64,000 nucleotides of DNA, taken from contig NZ_KB899506.1 in assembly GCF_000378245.1 (NCBI RefSeq), forward strand, positions 79,527-143,526, given 5' to 3'. Source of the stretch: Aromatoleum toluclasticum ATCC 700605 (GTDB taxonomy: Bacteria > Pseudomonadota > Gammaproteobacteria > Burkholderiales > Rhodocyclaceae). This document shows positions 55,266 to 63,442 of the stretch, piece by piece. The notes below the pieces were generated by a model. The model was not told the DNA's origin. It made no database searches and saw only the letters and a list, made by a program, of their open reading frames with translations. How positions within the stretch are numbered: the first letter of the stretch is position 1; the number at the start of each line of letters is the position of its first letter. Made by a program: the position numbers and the translations under genes.

Positions 55266-56171
55266 TTACTTCTTGGCGGCAGCGGCCTGGGCGGCGACTT
55301 CGGCGGCGAAGTCGGTCACCTTCTTCTCGATGCCTTCACCCACGACGTAGAGCGTGAAGCTCGCGATCGAGGCGTTGCGCGACTTGAGCAGCGCTTCGAC
55401 AGTGAGCTTGTCGTCCTTGACGAAGGGCTGGCCGAGCAGCGTGACTTCCTTCAGGAACTTCTGCACCGAGCCTTCGACGCGCTTCGCGAGGATATCCTCG
55501 GGGATCGCCTTGCCGGACTTGGCGGCGTCCTCGGCGGCCTTCTCGCGCGCAACGCGGCGCTCGGACTCGATCAGTTCGACCGCGACGCCGGAAGAGTCCA
55601 GGGCCTTCGGCTTCGCTGCGGCGATGTGCATCGCCAGGTCCTTCGCCAGTTGCTCGTCGCCACCGACGAGGTCGATCAGCACGCCGATCTTCGAGCCACC
55701 GTGGATGTACGACGCCAGGCGACCCTTGGCTTCGACGCGCACGAAGCGGCGCAGCGTCATGTTCTCGCCGATCTTGCCCACCAGAGCCGAACGCACGGAA
55801 TCCACCGTGCCGTCACCCAGCGGCAGGGCCGACAGGGCGGCAACGTCGGCCGGGTTGCGCTCGGCAACCAGGGATGCGCAGTCGGCAGCCAGCTTCAGGA
55901 ACTCGTCGTTCTTGGCGACAAAGTCGGTTTCCGAGTTGATCTCGAGCATGCTGCCGAGCTTGCCGTCCGCACTGATGTTGATCGCGACGACGCCTTCGGC
56001 GGCAACGCGGGAGGCTGCCTTGGTGGCCTTGCTGCCGAGCTTCACGCGCAGGATCTCTTCCGCCTTGCCCATGTCGCCGGCAGCCTCGGTCAGAGCCTTC
56101 TTGCATTCCATCATGGGCGCGTCGGTCTTCTCGCGCAGTTCCTTGACCATGCTTGCGGTGATTTCCGCCAT
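55266..56171 (-). CDS. tsf: Translation elongation factor Ts
   Basis: 301 residues. Guanine nucleotide exchange factor for EF-Tu. N-terminal UBA-like domain ([19 protein letters not shown]) and the EF-Tu contact [14 protein letters not shown] are intact. 54 bases after rpsB, with a hairpin between them. Confidence 0.97.
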   Translation of the reverse strand: MAEITASMVKELREKTDAPMMECKKALTEAAGDMGKAEEILRVKLGSKATKAASRVAAEGVVAINISADGKLGSMLEINSETDFVAKNDEFLKLAADCASLVAERNPADVAALSALPLGDGTVDSVRSALVGKIGENMTLRRFVRVEAKGRLASYIHGGSKIGVLIDLVGGDEQLAKDLAMHIAAAKPKALDSSGVAVELIESERRVAREKAAEDAAKSGKAIPEDILAKRVEGSVQKFLKEVTLLGQPFVKDDKLTVEALLKSRNASIASFTLYVVGEGIEKKVTDFAAEVAAQAAAAKK

Positions 56172-56197
56172 GCTAACTCCTCAAATTCGTAAGCATA

Positions 56198-56219
56198 TCG
56201 GCCCTGTTTCCAGGGCCGA
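56198..56219 (-). terminator. Intercistronic hairpin between rpsB and tsf
   Basis: On the minus strand TCGGCCCTG pairs exactly with CAGGGCCGA around a GAAA loop (nine base pairs). There is no T-tract, so it is more likely an attenuator or mRNA-processing signal than a full terminator. Confidence 0.6.
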
Positions 56220-56225
56220 GAAAAC

Positions 56226-56981
56226 TCAGGCCTGCTCGCCCGACGACGACTCGTCGACTTCGACGAATTCGTCCGAACCGGCGGCGACGATGTCGTGCAG
56301 AGCCTGGCTGCGGCCTTCCAGCACGGCGTCGGCGACACCGCGGGCGTAGAGGCGGATCGCGCGGGACGAGTCGTCGTTACCCGGGATCACGTAGTTGATG
56401 CCTTCGGGCGAGTGGTTGGTATCGACCACCGCGACGACGGGGATGCCGAGCTTCTGGGCTTCGGTGATGGCGATCTTGTGGTAGCCGACGTCGATGACGA
56501 ACAGCGCATCCGGCAGGCCGCCCATGTCCTTGATGCCGCCGATCGACTTCTGCAGCTTTTCCATTTCGCGCGAGGCCATCAGCGCTTCCTTCTTGGACAG
56601 ACGCTCGATCGAGCCGTCCTCGACCATCGCTTCCATGTCCTTCAGGCGCTTGATCGACTGCTTGACGGTCTTGAAGTTGGTGAGCATGCCGCCGAGCCAG
56701 CGCTCGTCAACGAAGGGCATGCCGGCGCGGCCGGCTTCCTCGGCGATGATCTCGCGAGCCTGGCGCTTGGTACCCACCAACAGGATGTTGCCGCGATTGG
56801 CGGAGAGCTTGCGCACGAAGTCCATCGCTTCGTTGTACTTGACCATCGTCTTCTCGAGGTTGACGATGTGGATCTTGTTGCGCTGGCCGAAGATGTAGGG
56901 GGCCATGCGCGGATTCCAGAAGCGGGTCTGGTGACCAAAGTGGATGCCGGCTTCCAGCATCTGACGCATCGTGACGGACAT
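56226..56981 (-). CDS. rpsB: 30S ribosomal protein S2
   Basis: 251 residues. Conserved [51 protein letters not shown] and [16 protein letters not shown]. The acidic tail after residue 230 ([12 protein letters not shown]) is a common variation. First gene of the long minus-strand cluster, preceded by a structured leader and promoter. Confidence 0.98.
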   Translation of the reverse strand: MSVTMRQMLEAGIHFGHQTRFWNPRMAPYIFGQRNKIHIVNLEKTMVKYNEAMDFVRKLSANRGNILLVGTKRQAREIIAEEAGRAGMPFVDERWLGGMLTNFKTVKQSIKRLKDMEAMVEDGSIERLSKKEALMASREMEKLQKSIGGIKDMGGLPDALFVIDVGYHKIAITEAQKLGIPVVAVVDTNHSPEGINYVIPGNDDSSRAIRLYARGVADAVLEGRSQALHDIVAAGSDEFVEVDESSSGEQA

Positions 56982-57129
56982 TTGTTACTCCGAACTTTAA
57001 GGGTTGAGCCTCCGCCCGGCATGGTCATTCCTGGATGACCCGAACCGTCCCTAGCACATGGCTTTTCGACGGACCCTCACGGCATTCTGCCGGGCGTGTG
57101 GATTTTGCCTGCCACCATTGGCAGACAAG
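56982..57129 (-). ncRNA. Structured 5' leader of rpsB-tsf mRNA
   Basis: On the minus-strand transcript, the segments at 57088-57096 and 57013-57021 are exact nine-base complements and enclose a second hairpin (57023-57028 with 57035-57040, six base pairs). The leader from the predicted promoter is about 150 bases, long for so dense a cluster. In E. coli S2 represses its own operon through the rpsB leader; a like role is inferred, and no sequence match to that RNA was tested. Confidence 0.45.
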
Positions 57130-57135
57130 CCGGTA

Positions 57136-57165
57136 ATGATAGCAGGTTCGTATGACCCCGCTCAA
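57136..57165 (-). promoter_or_regulatory. Promoter of rpsB-tsf cluster
   Basis: Read on the minus strand: TTGAGC (57165-57160), an 18-base gap, then TATCAT (57141-57136) with an upstream TGC that resembles an extended minus-10. Both hexamers have good but not perfect matches to sigma-70 consensus. It drives away from map. Confidence 0.6.
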
Positions 57166-57270
57166 GATCGAGATTCCGGCCGGTGCGGGCGGGCGTGACC
57201 GGCCGCATCCGATTTGCCGCAGCGTCCGCCATGCGCTAGCCTTTCTTATTTACCTGCCAGCCCCCGAAAG

Positions 57271-58086
57271 ATGAGCATCACCATAAAAACGCCCGACGAA
57301 ATCGAAAAAATGCGCGTTGCCGGCCGGCTCGCGGCCGAAGTGCTCGACTACATCGAACCCTTCGTCAAGCCCGGCGTCACCACGGGCGAACTCGATCGGC
57401 TCTGTCATGAGTACATGGTCAACGTACAACAGTCGATTCCCGCTCCGCTGAACTATGCACCGCCGGGATACGCGCCTTACCCGAAGTCCATCTGCACGTC
57501 GATCAATCACCAGGTGTGCCACGGCATTCCCGGCGAAAAGGCGCTGAAGAAGGGCGATATCGTCAACCTCGACATCACGGTGATCAAGGATGGCTACCAT
57601 GGCGACACGAGCCGGATGTTCATCGTCGGCGGCGATGGATCCATCCTCGCAAAGCGCCTTTGCCAGGTGACGCTGGAATGCCTGTGGCTGGGCATCTCGG
57701 TCGTGAAGCTCGGGGGCCGGCTCGGCGACATCGGCCAGATCATCCAGAAGCACGCGGAAGGCAACGGCTTCTCCGTGGTGCGCGAATTCTGCGGCCACGG
57801 CATCGGCGCCAAGTTCCACGAGGAGCCGCAGGTTCTGCACTACGGCAAGGCCGGCACCGGCCCCGAGCTGCAGACCGGCATGACGTTCACGATCGAGCCG
57901 ATGATCAACGCCGGCAAGGCCGCGATCTCGGAACTTCCCGACGGCTGGACCATCGTCACCAAGGACCGCAGCCTTTCCGCGCAGTGGGAACACACGGTGC
58001 TCGTCACCGAAACAGGCGTTGAAGTCCTGACGCTGTCGCCGGGGTGCCCGCCCGCCCCTGCAATCGCCGCGCCATTGATCCGCTAA
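57271..58086 (+). CDS. map: Methionine aminopeptidase, type I
   Basis: 271-residue cytoplasmic enzyme that removes the starter Met. All five metal ligands can be placed: D101 and D112 (LDITVIKDGYHGDTSR), H176 (CGHGIGAKFHEEP), E209 (FTIEPMI) and E240 (QWEHTVLVT). The start at 57271 gives the usual MSITIKTPDEIEKMR; an upstream start adds 19 atypical residues. Divergent from rpsB and 22 bases before glnD. Confidence 0.97.
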   Translation: MSITIKTPDEIEKMRVAGRLAAEVLDYIEPFVKPGVTTGELDRLCHEYMVNVQQSIPAPLNYAPPGYAPYPKSICTSINHQVCHGIPGEKALKKGDIVNLDITVIKDGYHGDTSRMFIVGGDGSILAKRLCQVTLECLWLGISVVKLGGRLGDIGQIIQKHAEGNGFSVVREFCGHGIGAKFHEEPQVLHYGKAGTGPELQTGMTFTIEPMINAGKAAISELPDGWTIVTKDRSLSAQWEHTVLVTETGVEVLTLSPGCPPAPAIAAPLIR

Positions 58087-58108
58087 GTTCGAACGCCCCG
58101 GGGAAGCC

Positions 58109-60688
58109 ATGAGCGCCATGTCGATCGATGACTTCCAGGCGGCGCTGGCGCATGCCCGCGAGCACCTGTCGAGCGGGTGTGCGCGCATACGCGCCGCCTA
58201 CGAAGCCCATCCGGCGACGTCGACCGTGCTCAAGGGACGTGCGCACCTGGTCGACGAGGCGATCCTCCACCTCTGGCGTGCGTGCGCCATGCCCCGCGAA
58301 GTCGCGCTGCTTGCCGTGGGCGGCTACGGACGCGGAGAACTGTTTCCGCATTCGGACGTGGATTTGCTGGTGCTTCTGCCGGCTCCCGCCGACGGCCCGC
58401 TGCAGGCGCGCATCAGCACCCTGATCGGCGCGTTGTGGGACGTCGGCCTGGAGATCGGCCAGAGCGTCCGCACCCTCGAAGAGTGCCTCGAGGCGGCCGA
58501 GGAAGACATCACCGTCCAGACCAACCTTCTGGAAGCCAGGCTGCTCGACGGCAACGCGCAACTGTTCGAGGAATTCGCGCGCCGCTACCGGGCGCAGCTC
58601 GACGTGCTCACGTTCTACAAGGCAAAACAGCTCGAGCAGGAAAACCGCTACGCGCGCTTCAACGATACGCCCTACGCGCTCGAACCGAACTGCAAGGAGA
58701 GCCCGGGCGGGCTGCGCGACCTGCAGATGCTGGGCTGGATCGCACGCGCCGCCGGACTCGGGCGAAACTGGCGCGATCTCGCCCGGCGACGCCTGATCAC
58801 CGGCGCGGAGGCGAGCGAACTGCGCAGCATCGAGCGCTTTCTGCAGCACGTGCGCATCCGCCTGCACTATCTGACGGGCCGCACGGAGGATCGCCTGCTG
58901 TTCGATCATCAGGAGAAGCTGGCGCGCGCGTTCGGCATCGAGGCGACGGCGGCCAAGCGCGCCTCCGAAGTGTTCATGCAGCGGTACTACGTGAACGCGA
59001 AGAAGATCACGCAGACCAACACCATCCTGCTGCAGAACTACGGCGCCGAGATCTTTCCCAGCCGGGGCGGCGCCGCCTTCGTGATCAACGAGCGCTTCCA
59101 GGCGGTTCGCGAACTGCTCGACATCCGCAGCGAGGACACTTTCGAGCGCCACCCGGTGGCGCTCCTCGAATGCTTCCTGCTGCTGCAGCAGCGCTCCGAG
59201 TTGAAGGGCATGACCGCGCGGACGCTGCGTGCGCTGTGGCTGAACCGCACGCGCATCAACGCGGCCTTCCGCGCCGACCCGGCCAACCGCGCGCTGTTCC
59301 TGGAGCTACTCAAGCAGAAGCGCGGCATCGTGCATGAATTCCGGCGGATGAACCAGTACGGCATCCTGAGCCACTATCTGCCCGCGTGGCGGCGCATCGT
59401 CGGCCAGATGCAGCACGACCTGTTCCACGTCTACACGGTCGACCAGCACATCCTGATGGTCCTGCGCAACATGCGCCGCTTCACGATGGGCGAGCACGCG
59501 CATGAATACCCGCTGATGACACGGCTGATGCTGGGATTCGAGCGGCACTGGCTGCTGTACGTCGCCGCCCTGTTCCACGACATCGCGAAGGGACGCGGCG
59601 GAGACCATTCCCAGCTCGGCATGGGCGACGCGCGTGAATTCTGCGATCACCACAGTCTCCCGCCGGGAGACGCCGAACTCGTCGTGTGGTTGGTCGCACA
59701 CCATCTTACGATGTCGCAGGTCGCACAGAAGGAGGATACGACGGATCCCGATGTCATCCGTCGGTTCGCCGATACGGTTCAGACCGAACGACGCTTGACC
59801 GCGCTCTACCTGCTAACCCATGCGGACATTCGCGGCACGAGTCCGAAAGTCTGGAACGGCTGGAAAGGGAAACTGCTCGAAGACCTGTTCTTCGCCACGC
59901 AGCGCCTGCTGCGCGGCGCGACGCCGCAGCAGGCGCTCGGACTGGACGATCGGCAGGAGGACGCCCGCGAGTTGCTGCGCTACCACGGCCTGCGCCCGGG
60001 TATCGAGGAAACGCTATGGACGCAGCTCGACGCGGTCTACTTCATGCGCCATTCCGCGGAAGAAATCGCCTGGCACACACGCATCCTCTACTTCCGTCCG
60101 CAGAGCGAAGAACCCGTCGTCAAGGCCCGGGTGCTCGAGGGCGACGAGGGGGTGCAGGTGATGGTGTTCACGCCCGACCAGAAGGATCTCTTCGTGCGCA
60201 TGACCGGGTTCTTCGGCCGGCTCGGCTTCTCGATCCTGGACGCCAAGGTGCACACGACGCGTCATGGCTACGCGCTCGACAGCTTCATCCTGCAGGATCC
60301 GGGCAACGCCTCGCATTATCGTGACGTGATCCAGCTGATCGAGCATGAACTGGCCGAACGGCTGAAACATCCGGGACCGGCGGACCGCCCCACGCAGGGC
60401 AGGCTTTCGCGCCAGATGAGGCACTTCCCGATCACCCCGCAGATCAGCATCCAGCCCGACGATCCGGGCAAGCACTTCATCCTTTCGCTCGTCGCAGCCG
60501 ATCGCCCCGGCCTGCTGTTCTCGGTCGCCGAGGTACTCGCACGTCACGAGATCCGCCTGCACACGGCGAAGATCGCGACGCTGGGTGAGCGCGCCGAGGA
60601 CACCTTCCTGATCAGCGGCCCGCGTCTCGCACTCGACGGCCAGATCCTGCAGATCGAACGCGAACTGCTCGAACGCCTGCAGGTCTAG
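58109..60688 (+). CDS. glnD: [Protein-PII] uridylyltransferase/uridylyl-removing enzyme
   Basis: 859-residue cytoplasmic sensor of glutamine that modifies PII proteins and so controls nitrogen assimilation. N-terminal nucleotidyltransferase site GGYGRGELFPHSDVD (acids D83, D85), a GlnD linker region, an HD hydrolase domain with YVAALFHDIAKGRGGDHS, and two C-terminal ACT domains (about 700-765 and 790-859) for glutamine binding. Length is normal. Confidence 0.97.
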   Translation: MSAMSIDDFQAALAHAREHLSSGCARIRAAYEAHPATSTVLKGRAHLVDEAILHLWRACAMPREVALLAVGGYGRGELFPHSDVDLLVLLPAPADGPLQARISTLIGALWDVGLEIGQSVRTLEECLEAAEEDITVQTNLLEARLLDGNAQLFEEFARRYRAQLDVLTFYKAKQLEQENRYARFNDTPYALEPNCKESPGGLRDLQMLGWIARAAGLGRNWRDLARRRLITGAEASELRSIERFLQHVRIRLHYLTGRTEDRLLFDHQEKLARAFGIEATAAKRASEVFMQRYYVNAKKITQTNTILLQNYGAEIFPSRGGAAFVINERFQAVRELLDIRSEDTFERHPVALLECFLLLQQRSELKGMTARTLRALWLNRTRINAAFRADPANRALFLELLKQKRGIVHEFRRMNQYGILSHYLPAWRRIVGQMQHDLFHVYTVDQHILMVLRNMRRFTMGEHAHEYPLMTRLMLGFERHWLLYVAALFHDIAKGRGGDHSQLGMGDAREFCDHHSLPPGDAELVVWLVAHHLTMSQVAQKEDTTDPDVIRRFADTVQTERRLTALYLLTHADIRGTSPKVWNGWKGKLLEDLFFATQRLLRGATPQQALGLDDRQEDARELLRYHGLRPGIEETLWTQLDAVYFMRHSAEEIAWHTRILYFRPQSEEPVVKARVLEGDEGVQVMVFTPDQKDLFVRMTGFFGRLGFSILDAKVHTTRHGYALDSFILQDPGNASHYRDVIQLIEHELAERLKHPGPADRPTQGRLSRQMRHFPITPQISIQPDDPGKHFILSLVAADRPGLLFSVAEVLARHEIRLHTAKIATLGERAEDTFLISGPRLALDGQILQIERELLERLQV

Positions 60689-60744
60689 CACCCCGATCCT
60701 GCGGCATCAAGCTCCGCTGCAACCCGGCGCGCGGACGCAGCGGG

Positions 60745-61269
60745 TCAGTGCCCCTTGCCCTGCAGGCGATCCATCAAGGCATAGAGAACGCCGGACACCA
60801 GGAAGGTCACGTGGATCCCGACCATCCATGCGAGGTGGCGATCACTCACGTTTTCGACGTTCAGGAAGGCCTTCAGCAGCTCGATACCGGAAATTGCCAC
60901 GATCGAGCCGATCAGCTTGATCTTCTGGTCGGAGAAACCGATATGCCCCATCCATTCGGGACGGTCGGCATGCGAATGCAGATCCTCCATCTTCGACACG
61001 AAGTTCTCGTAGCCGCTGAACATGATGATGATGAGCAGGCTCATGATCAGTGCGATATCGACCAGCGACAGCACCCCGATGATCATCTCCGCCCCGGTCG
61101 CGCTCATGATGTGACTGAAGAGGAACCAGACCTCCTTCCCGAACTTCACGAGAAGCACCACCAGCGCGAGGATCAGCCCGAAGAAGACGGGCGCCATCAG
61201 CCAGCGGCTGGCGAAGAGCATGTGTTCGAAGGCCGACTCGATTTTCTTCATTTCTTGGACAGGATTCAT
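60745..61269 (-). CDS. UPF0114/YqhA-family membrane protein
   Basis: 174 residues with four hydrophobic segments. The N-terminal EHMLFASRWLMAPVFFGLIL and the loop GHIGFSDQKIKLIGSIVAISGIELLKAFL are diagnostic of UPF0114 (TIGR00645-like), whose function is unknown. The start is uncertain: Met at 61269 or Met at 61251; neither has a clear ribosome site. Stands alone between glnD and the NnrS-like gene. Confidence 0.8.
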   Translation of the reverse strand: MNPVQEMKKIESAFEHMLFASRWLMAPVFFGLILALVVLLVKFGKEVWFLFSHIMSATGAEMIIGVLSLVDIALIMSLLIIIMFSGYENFVSKMEDLHSHADRPEWMGHIGFSDQKIKLIGSIVAISGIELLKAFLNVENVSDRHLAWMVGIHVTFLVSGVLYALMDRLQGKGH

Positions 61270-61466
61270 GCTGTGGAACCAGGAGGGCGCAATTCTAGCA
61301 GCTGTCGTGCGCGCCCCCGCCCTGTGTGCGCCGCAAGGGAAACATCTCGCAACGCAGCCGCAGTGTCCGCGCACGCGACCCCGTAAACATTGGCGCTGCA
61401 CCCGCCACCCTGCCGTGAACGCGTTACCGGGACATTGCGAACCGAGAACTCAGGCTCGCCCGGGTA

Positions 61467-62558
61467 TCAGCCCCGGCTGGCCCGACGGCCGCGCAGCACG
61501 CTCACCACCATCGTCAGGATGAAGACCAGGAGTGCCGCCGCATTGGCCAAGCCGCCGATCCGCAACAAGGGCGCCGCATCGCCGCCGGCAAGCGCTCCCG
61601 CAGTCCTCACCGCCAGCGAGAGGTGAAGCAGCACGAGGGGCAGATAGAACACCGGATGATAGGGAATCCTGACCCGGGCGATGGCCGGAAAGATGATTGG
61701 AGCATGGCCGAACACCATCGCGAACACGAAACCGAGGGTGACCGCATGCAAGCCCGCATCGCGCAGCGGATGTCCCGGCGTAAAGCCGCCTGCGAGCCCG
61801 ATGACTGCGCCTGCGGCCAGCCAAGCATATCCGGACAGGAGGCACAGCGCGATGTAGCGCACGAGGTCGCGCTGCCGCGCGTTGTGCCGTGCGATGTCGT
61901 AGCGCAGCAGCCACAGCGACAGCGCGAAAAGGCCCGCTGCGAACAACACGAGCCCCAGGGGCGAGAACCAGGCTGCCACTGCACCGCCGAGCGTTGTCAC
62001 GGCGGCGACGCGGAAGAGTGGCGCGGCCTCCCGCCGTACAGGCAGAAAGCGGGTGAGTTCGAGCCTCTCGCCTGCGATCGTCACGACGAGAAATGAGAGC
62101 CACCACGGAATCGCAGACTGGATCATGCCGCTTGCAACCCAGGCGAGGTTCCCGACAAGCCAGCACGCTGCCCCGACAGCCAGGGTCCGCGTAAACAGGG
62201 CCGACTGCCGGCGCACGACTACAACCGCCCCACCAAAGAGCACCAATGACGCGAGGACGAACAGCAGTTGGGCCCACGGCAGGGGCAAGCCGGCGAGCAG
62301 CACGATGCCCCCAAGCCCCGACGTCAACGGTCCCAGGTAAGCGATGGGACGCCCCAGCGCCACTGCGCGCTCGAGTCCGATGACCGTTCCGAAGAATGCG
62401 CACACCATCAGCGCGGCATGCCATCCGGCCAGCGCCGATGCGAGAGCGGGAACGTCTGCGCCCAGCCGCGCCAAGCCAGCGCCGACCCCGACCACGAGTG
62501 ACAGCATCGCCAGCACCAGCGACAGCACGCGCGGAACAAGCCTCGGATCAGAACGCAC
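61467..62558 (-). CDS. Multi-pass membrane protein resembling NnrS
   Basis: 363 residues with about twelve helices. His residues occur in or near helices (LAGWHAALMVC, DAGLHAVTLGFVFAMVFGHAPIIF, IPYHPVFYLPLVLLHLSL), recalling haem-binding NnrS-type proteins linked to NO stress. The match is by pattern only. GTG start at 62558 with GGAGGT seven bases upstream. 48 bases downstream of the DUF59 gene, in one operon. It is not a close copy of the membrane protein at 5905-7167. Confidence 0.5.
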   Translation of the reverse strand: MRSDPRLVPRVLSLVLAMLSLVVGVGAGLARLGADVPALASALAGWHAALMVCAFFGTVIGLERAVALGRPIAYLGPLTSGLGGIVLLAGLPLPWAQLLFVLASLVLFGGAVVVVRRQSALFTRTLAVGAACWLVGNLAWVASGMIQSAIPWWLSFLVVTIAGERLELTRFLPVRREAAPLFRVAAVTTLGGAVAAWFSPLGLVLFAAGLFALSLWLLRYDIARHNARQRDLVRYIALCLLSGYAWLAAGAVIGLAGGFTPGHPLRDAGLHAVTLGFVFAMVFGHAPIIFPAIARVRIPYHPVFYLPLVLLHLSLAVRTAGALAGGDAAPLLRIGGLANAAALLVFILTMVVSVLRGRRASRG

Positions 62559-62606
62559 GACGCACCACCTCCGTATCCCCTACTCCGTCAATCTCGCAGC
62601 GCATCC

Positions 62607-62915
62607 TCACCAACCAAAATGGCCGCGCGCATCCTTGTTCATCATTTCCGGGGTCCACGGCGGATCCCACACGAGATTGACCACGACACCGATCTCGGGC
62701 GGCAGGGCCGCGTCGAGCGCAGCGTCGATGTCGCTCATGATCATGTCGCCCATGGGGCAGGCCGGCGAGGTCATCGTCAGGCGGATAGAGATCTGTCCGG
62801 GCGTGATGTCGATACCGTATACCAGTCCGAGATCGACGATATTGACCCCCACCTCCGGATCGATCACCTGCCGCAGCAGCGCCTTGACGGATTCCACATC
62901 GGGCATTGCAGGCAT
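62607..62915 (-). CDS. DUF59/MIP18-family iron-sulfur assembly factor
   Basis: 102 residues. VIDPEVGVNIVDLGLVYGIDI and TSPACPMGDMI with the conserved Cys (C53) define the DUF59 family (PaaD/SufT-like), which helps load Fe-S clusters into target proteins. The start at 62915 has GGAGGAGG six bases upstream; another Met eight codons before it gives an Arg-rich extension that looks non-coding. Operon with the NnrS-like gene. Confidence 0.88.
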   Translation of the reverse strand: MPAMPDVESVKALLRQVIDPEVGVNIVDLGLVYGIDITPGQISIRLTMTSPACPMGDMIMSDIDAALDAALPPEIGVVVNLVWDPPWTPEMMNKDARGHFGW

Positions 62916-63011
62916 CGCGAACCTCCTCCTCCGTCGCATTGGAAGTGCGATTATCGCCTTGAAGCTCTGGAAAACTCCAACCAGCCTGCCTCGATTCCCG
63001 CCACCGACCAG

Positions 63012-63041
63012 CGAAATACGCGGATCTGATGACGAAATACG
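63012..63041. repeat. Direct repeat CGAAATACG, 21 bases apart
   Basis: Two identical nonamers start at 63012 and 63033, spaced by two helical turns, about 100 bases upstream of the DUF59 start. This spacing suits a dimeric activator on one face of the DNA. No known regulator consensus is recognised. Confidence 0.5.
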
Positions 63042-63049
63042 GAGTAGAA

Positions 63050-63098
63050 AATAAAGCAGGTGCCCTCGCGGAGGGTGAGAAACTCCGGGCCCTGCTTC
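63050..63098 (-). terminator. Intrinsic terminator for minus-strand transcript from the histidine kinase side
   Basis: AAGCAGG (63054-63060) pairs with CCTGCTT (63091-63097), GCCC with GGGC (63062-63065, 63087-63090) and GGAG with CTCC (63070-63073, 63083-63086). On the minus strand the stem is followed by TATTTTC. This ends transcription of the kinase gene before the DUF59 operon. Confidence 0.65.
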
Positions 63099-63119
63099 AA
63101 TTGAACGTTGCCCCTTTCA

Positions 63120-63352
63120 GGGCCGCACCTCGTCGAGTAGTGCGGTCAGCCAGGCGCGAACGACTTCGCTGTCGCCTGGCGACAGCTCTCCGATCTGACC
63201 TCCGGCCAGGCGATGGTCGAGCGTAAACAACGTGAAGCGCACCTTGGAGGGCGCCGGCAGGCCCGCTGCAAGTAAGCATTGGCCGTTACCGCGGGGGCCG
63301 GGACGCCCATTTTCAGTCGAGGCAGTGACTGTTCGTAAGCATCGACAGCCAA
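63120..63352 (-). pseudogene. Possible decayed gene fragment, frameshifted
   Basis: One minus-strand frame reads ADLAVDAYEQSLPRLKMG and continues to about 63275. A second frame then reads LPAPSKVRFTLFTLDHRL, then AGGQIGELSPGDSEVVRAW and LTALLDEVRP-stop (63120). Both have a natural residue mix, unlike typical shadow frames, and join by a one-base shift. No family is recognised. Chance open frames in GC-rich DNA remain a fair alternative. Confidence 0.3.
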
Positions 63353-63442
63353 ATCAGCCCGCCCGACGAGCGGACACCCACCTCGCTCACAAGGTCTTCG
63401 CCGTCCGAGACTCTTCGGTCTTCGTGCCGGCGCCGACCTTCC

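Larger units (their letters stand above)
62916..63442. other. 527-base region between DUF59 gene and histidine kinase gene
   Basis: No intact gene recognised. It holds a pair of CGAAATACG direct repeats (63012, 63033), an intrinsic terminator for minus-strand transcripts (63050-63098), and, on the minus strand, a gene-like reading from about 63260 to 63120 (ending LDEVRP-stop) that does not have a good start and seems to continue upstream in another frame. This last part may be a decayed gene end. Confidence 0.5.
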
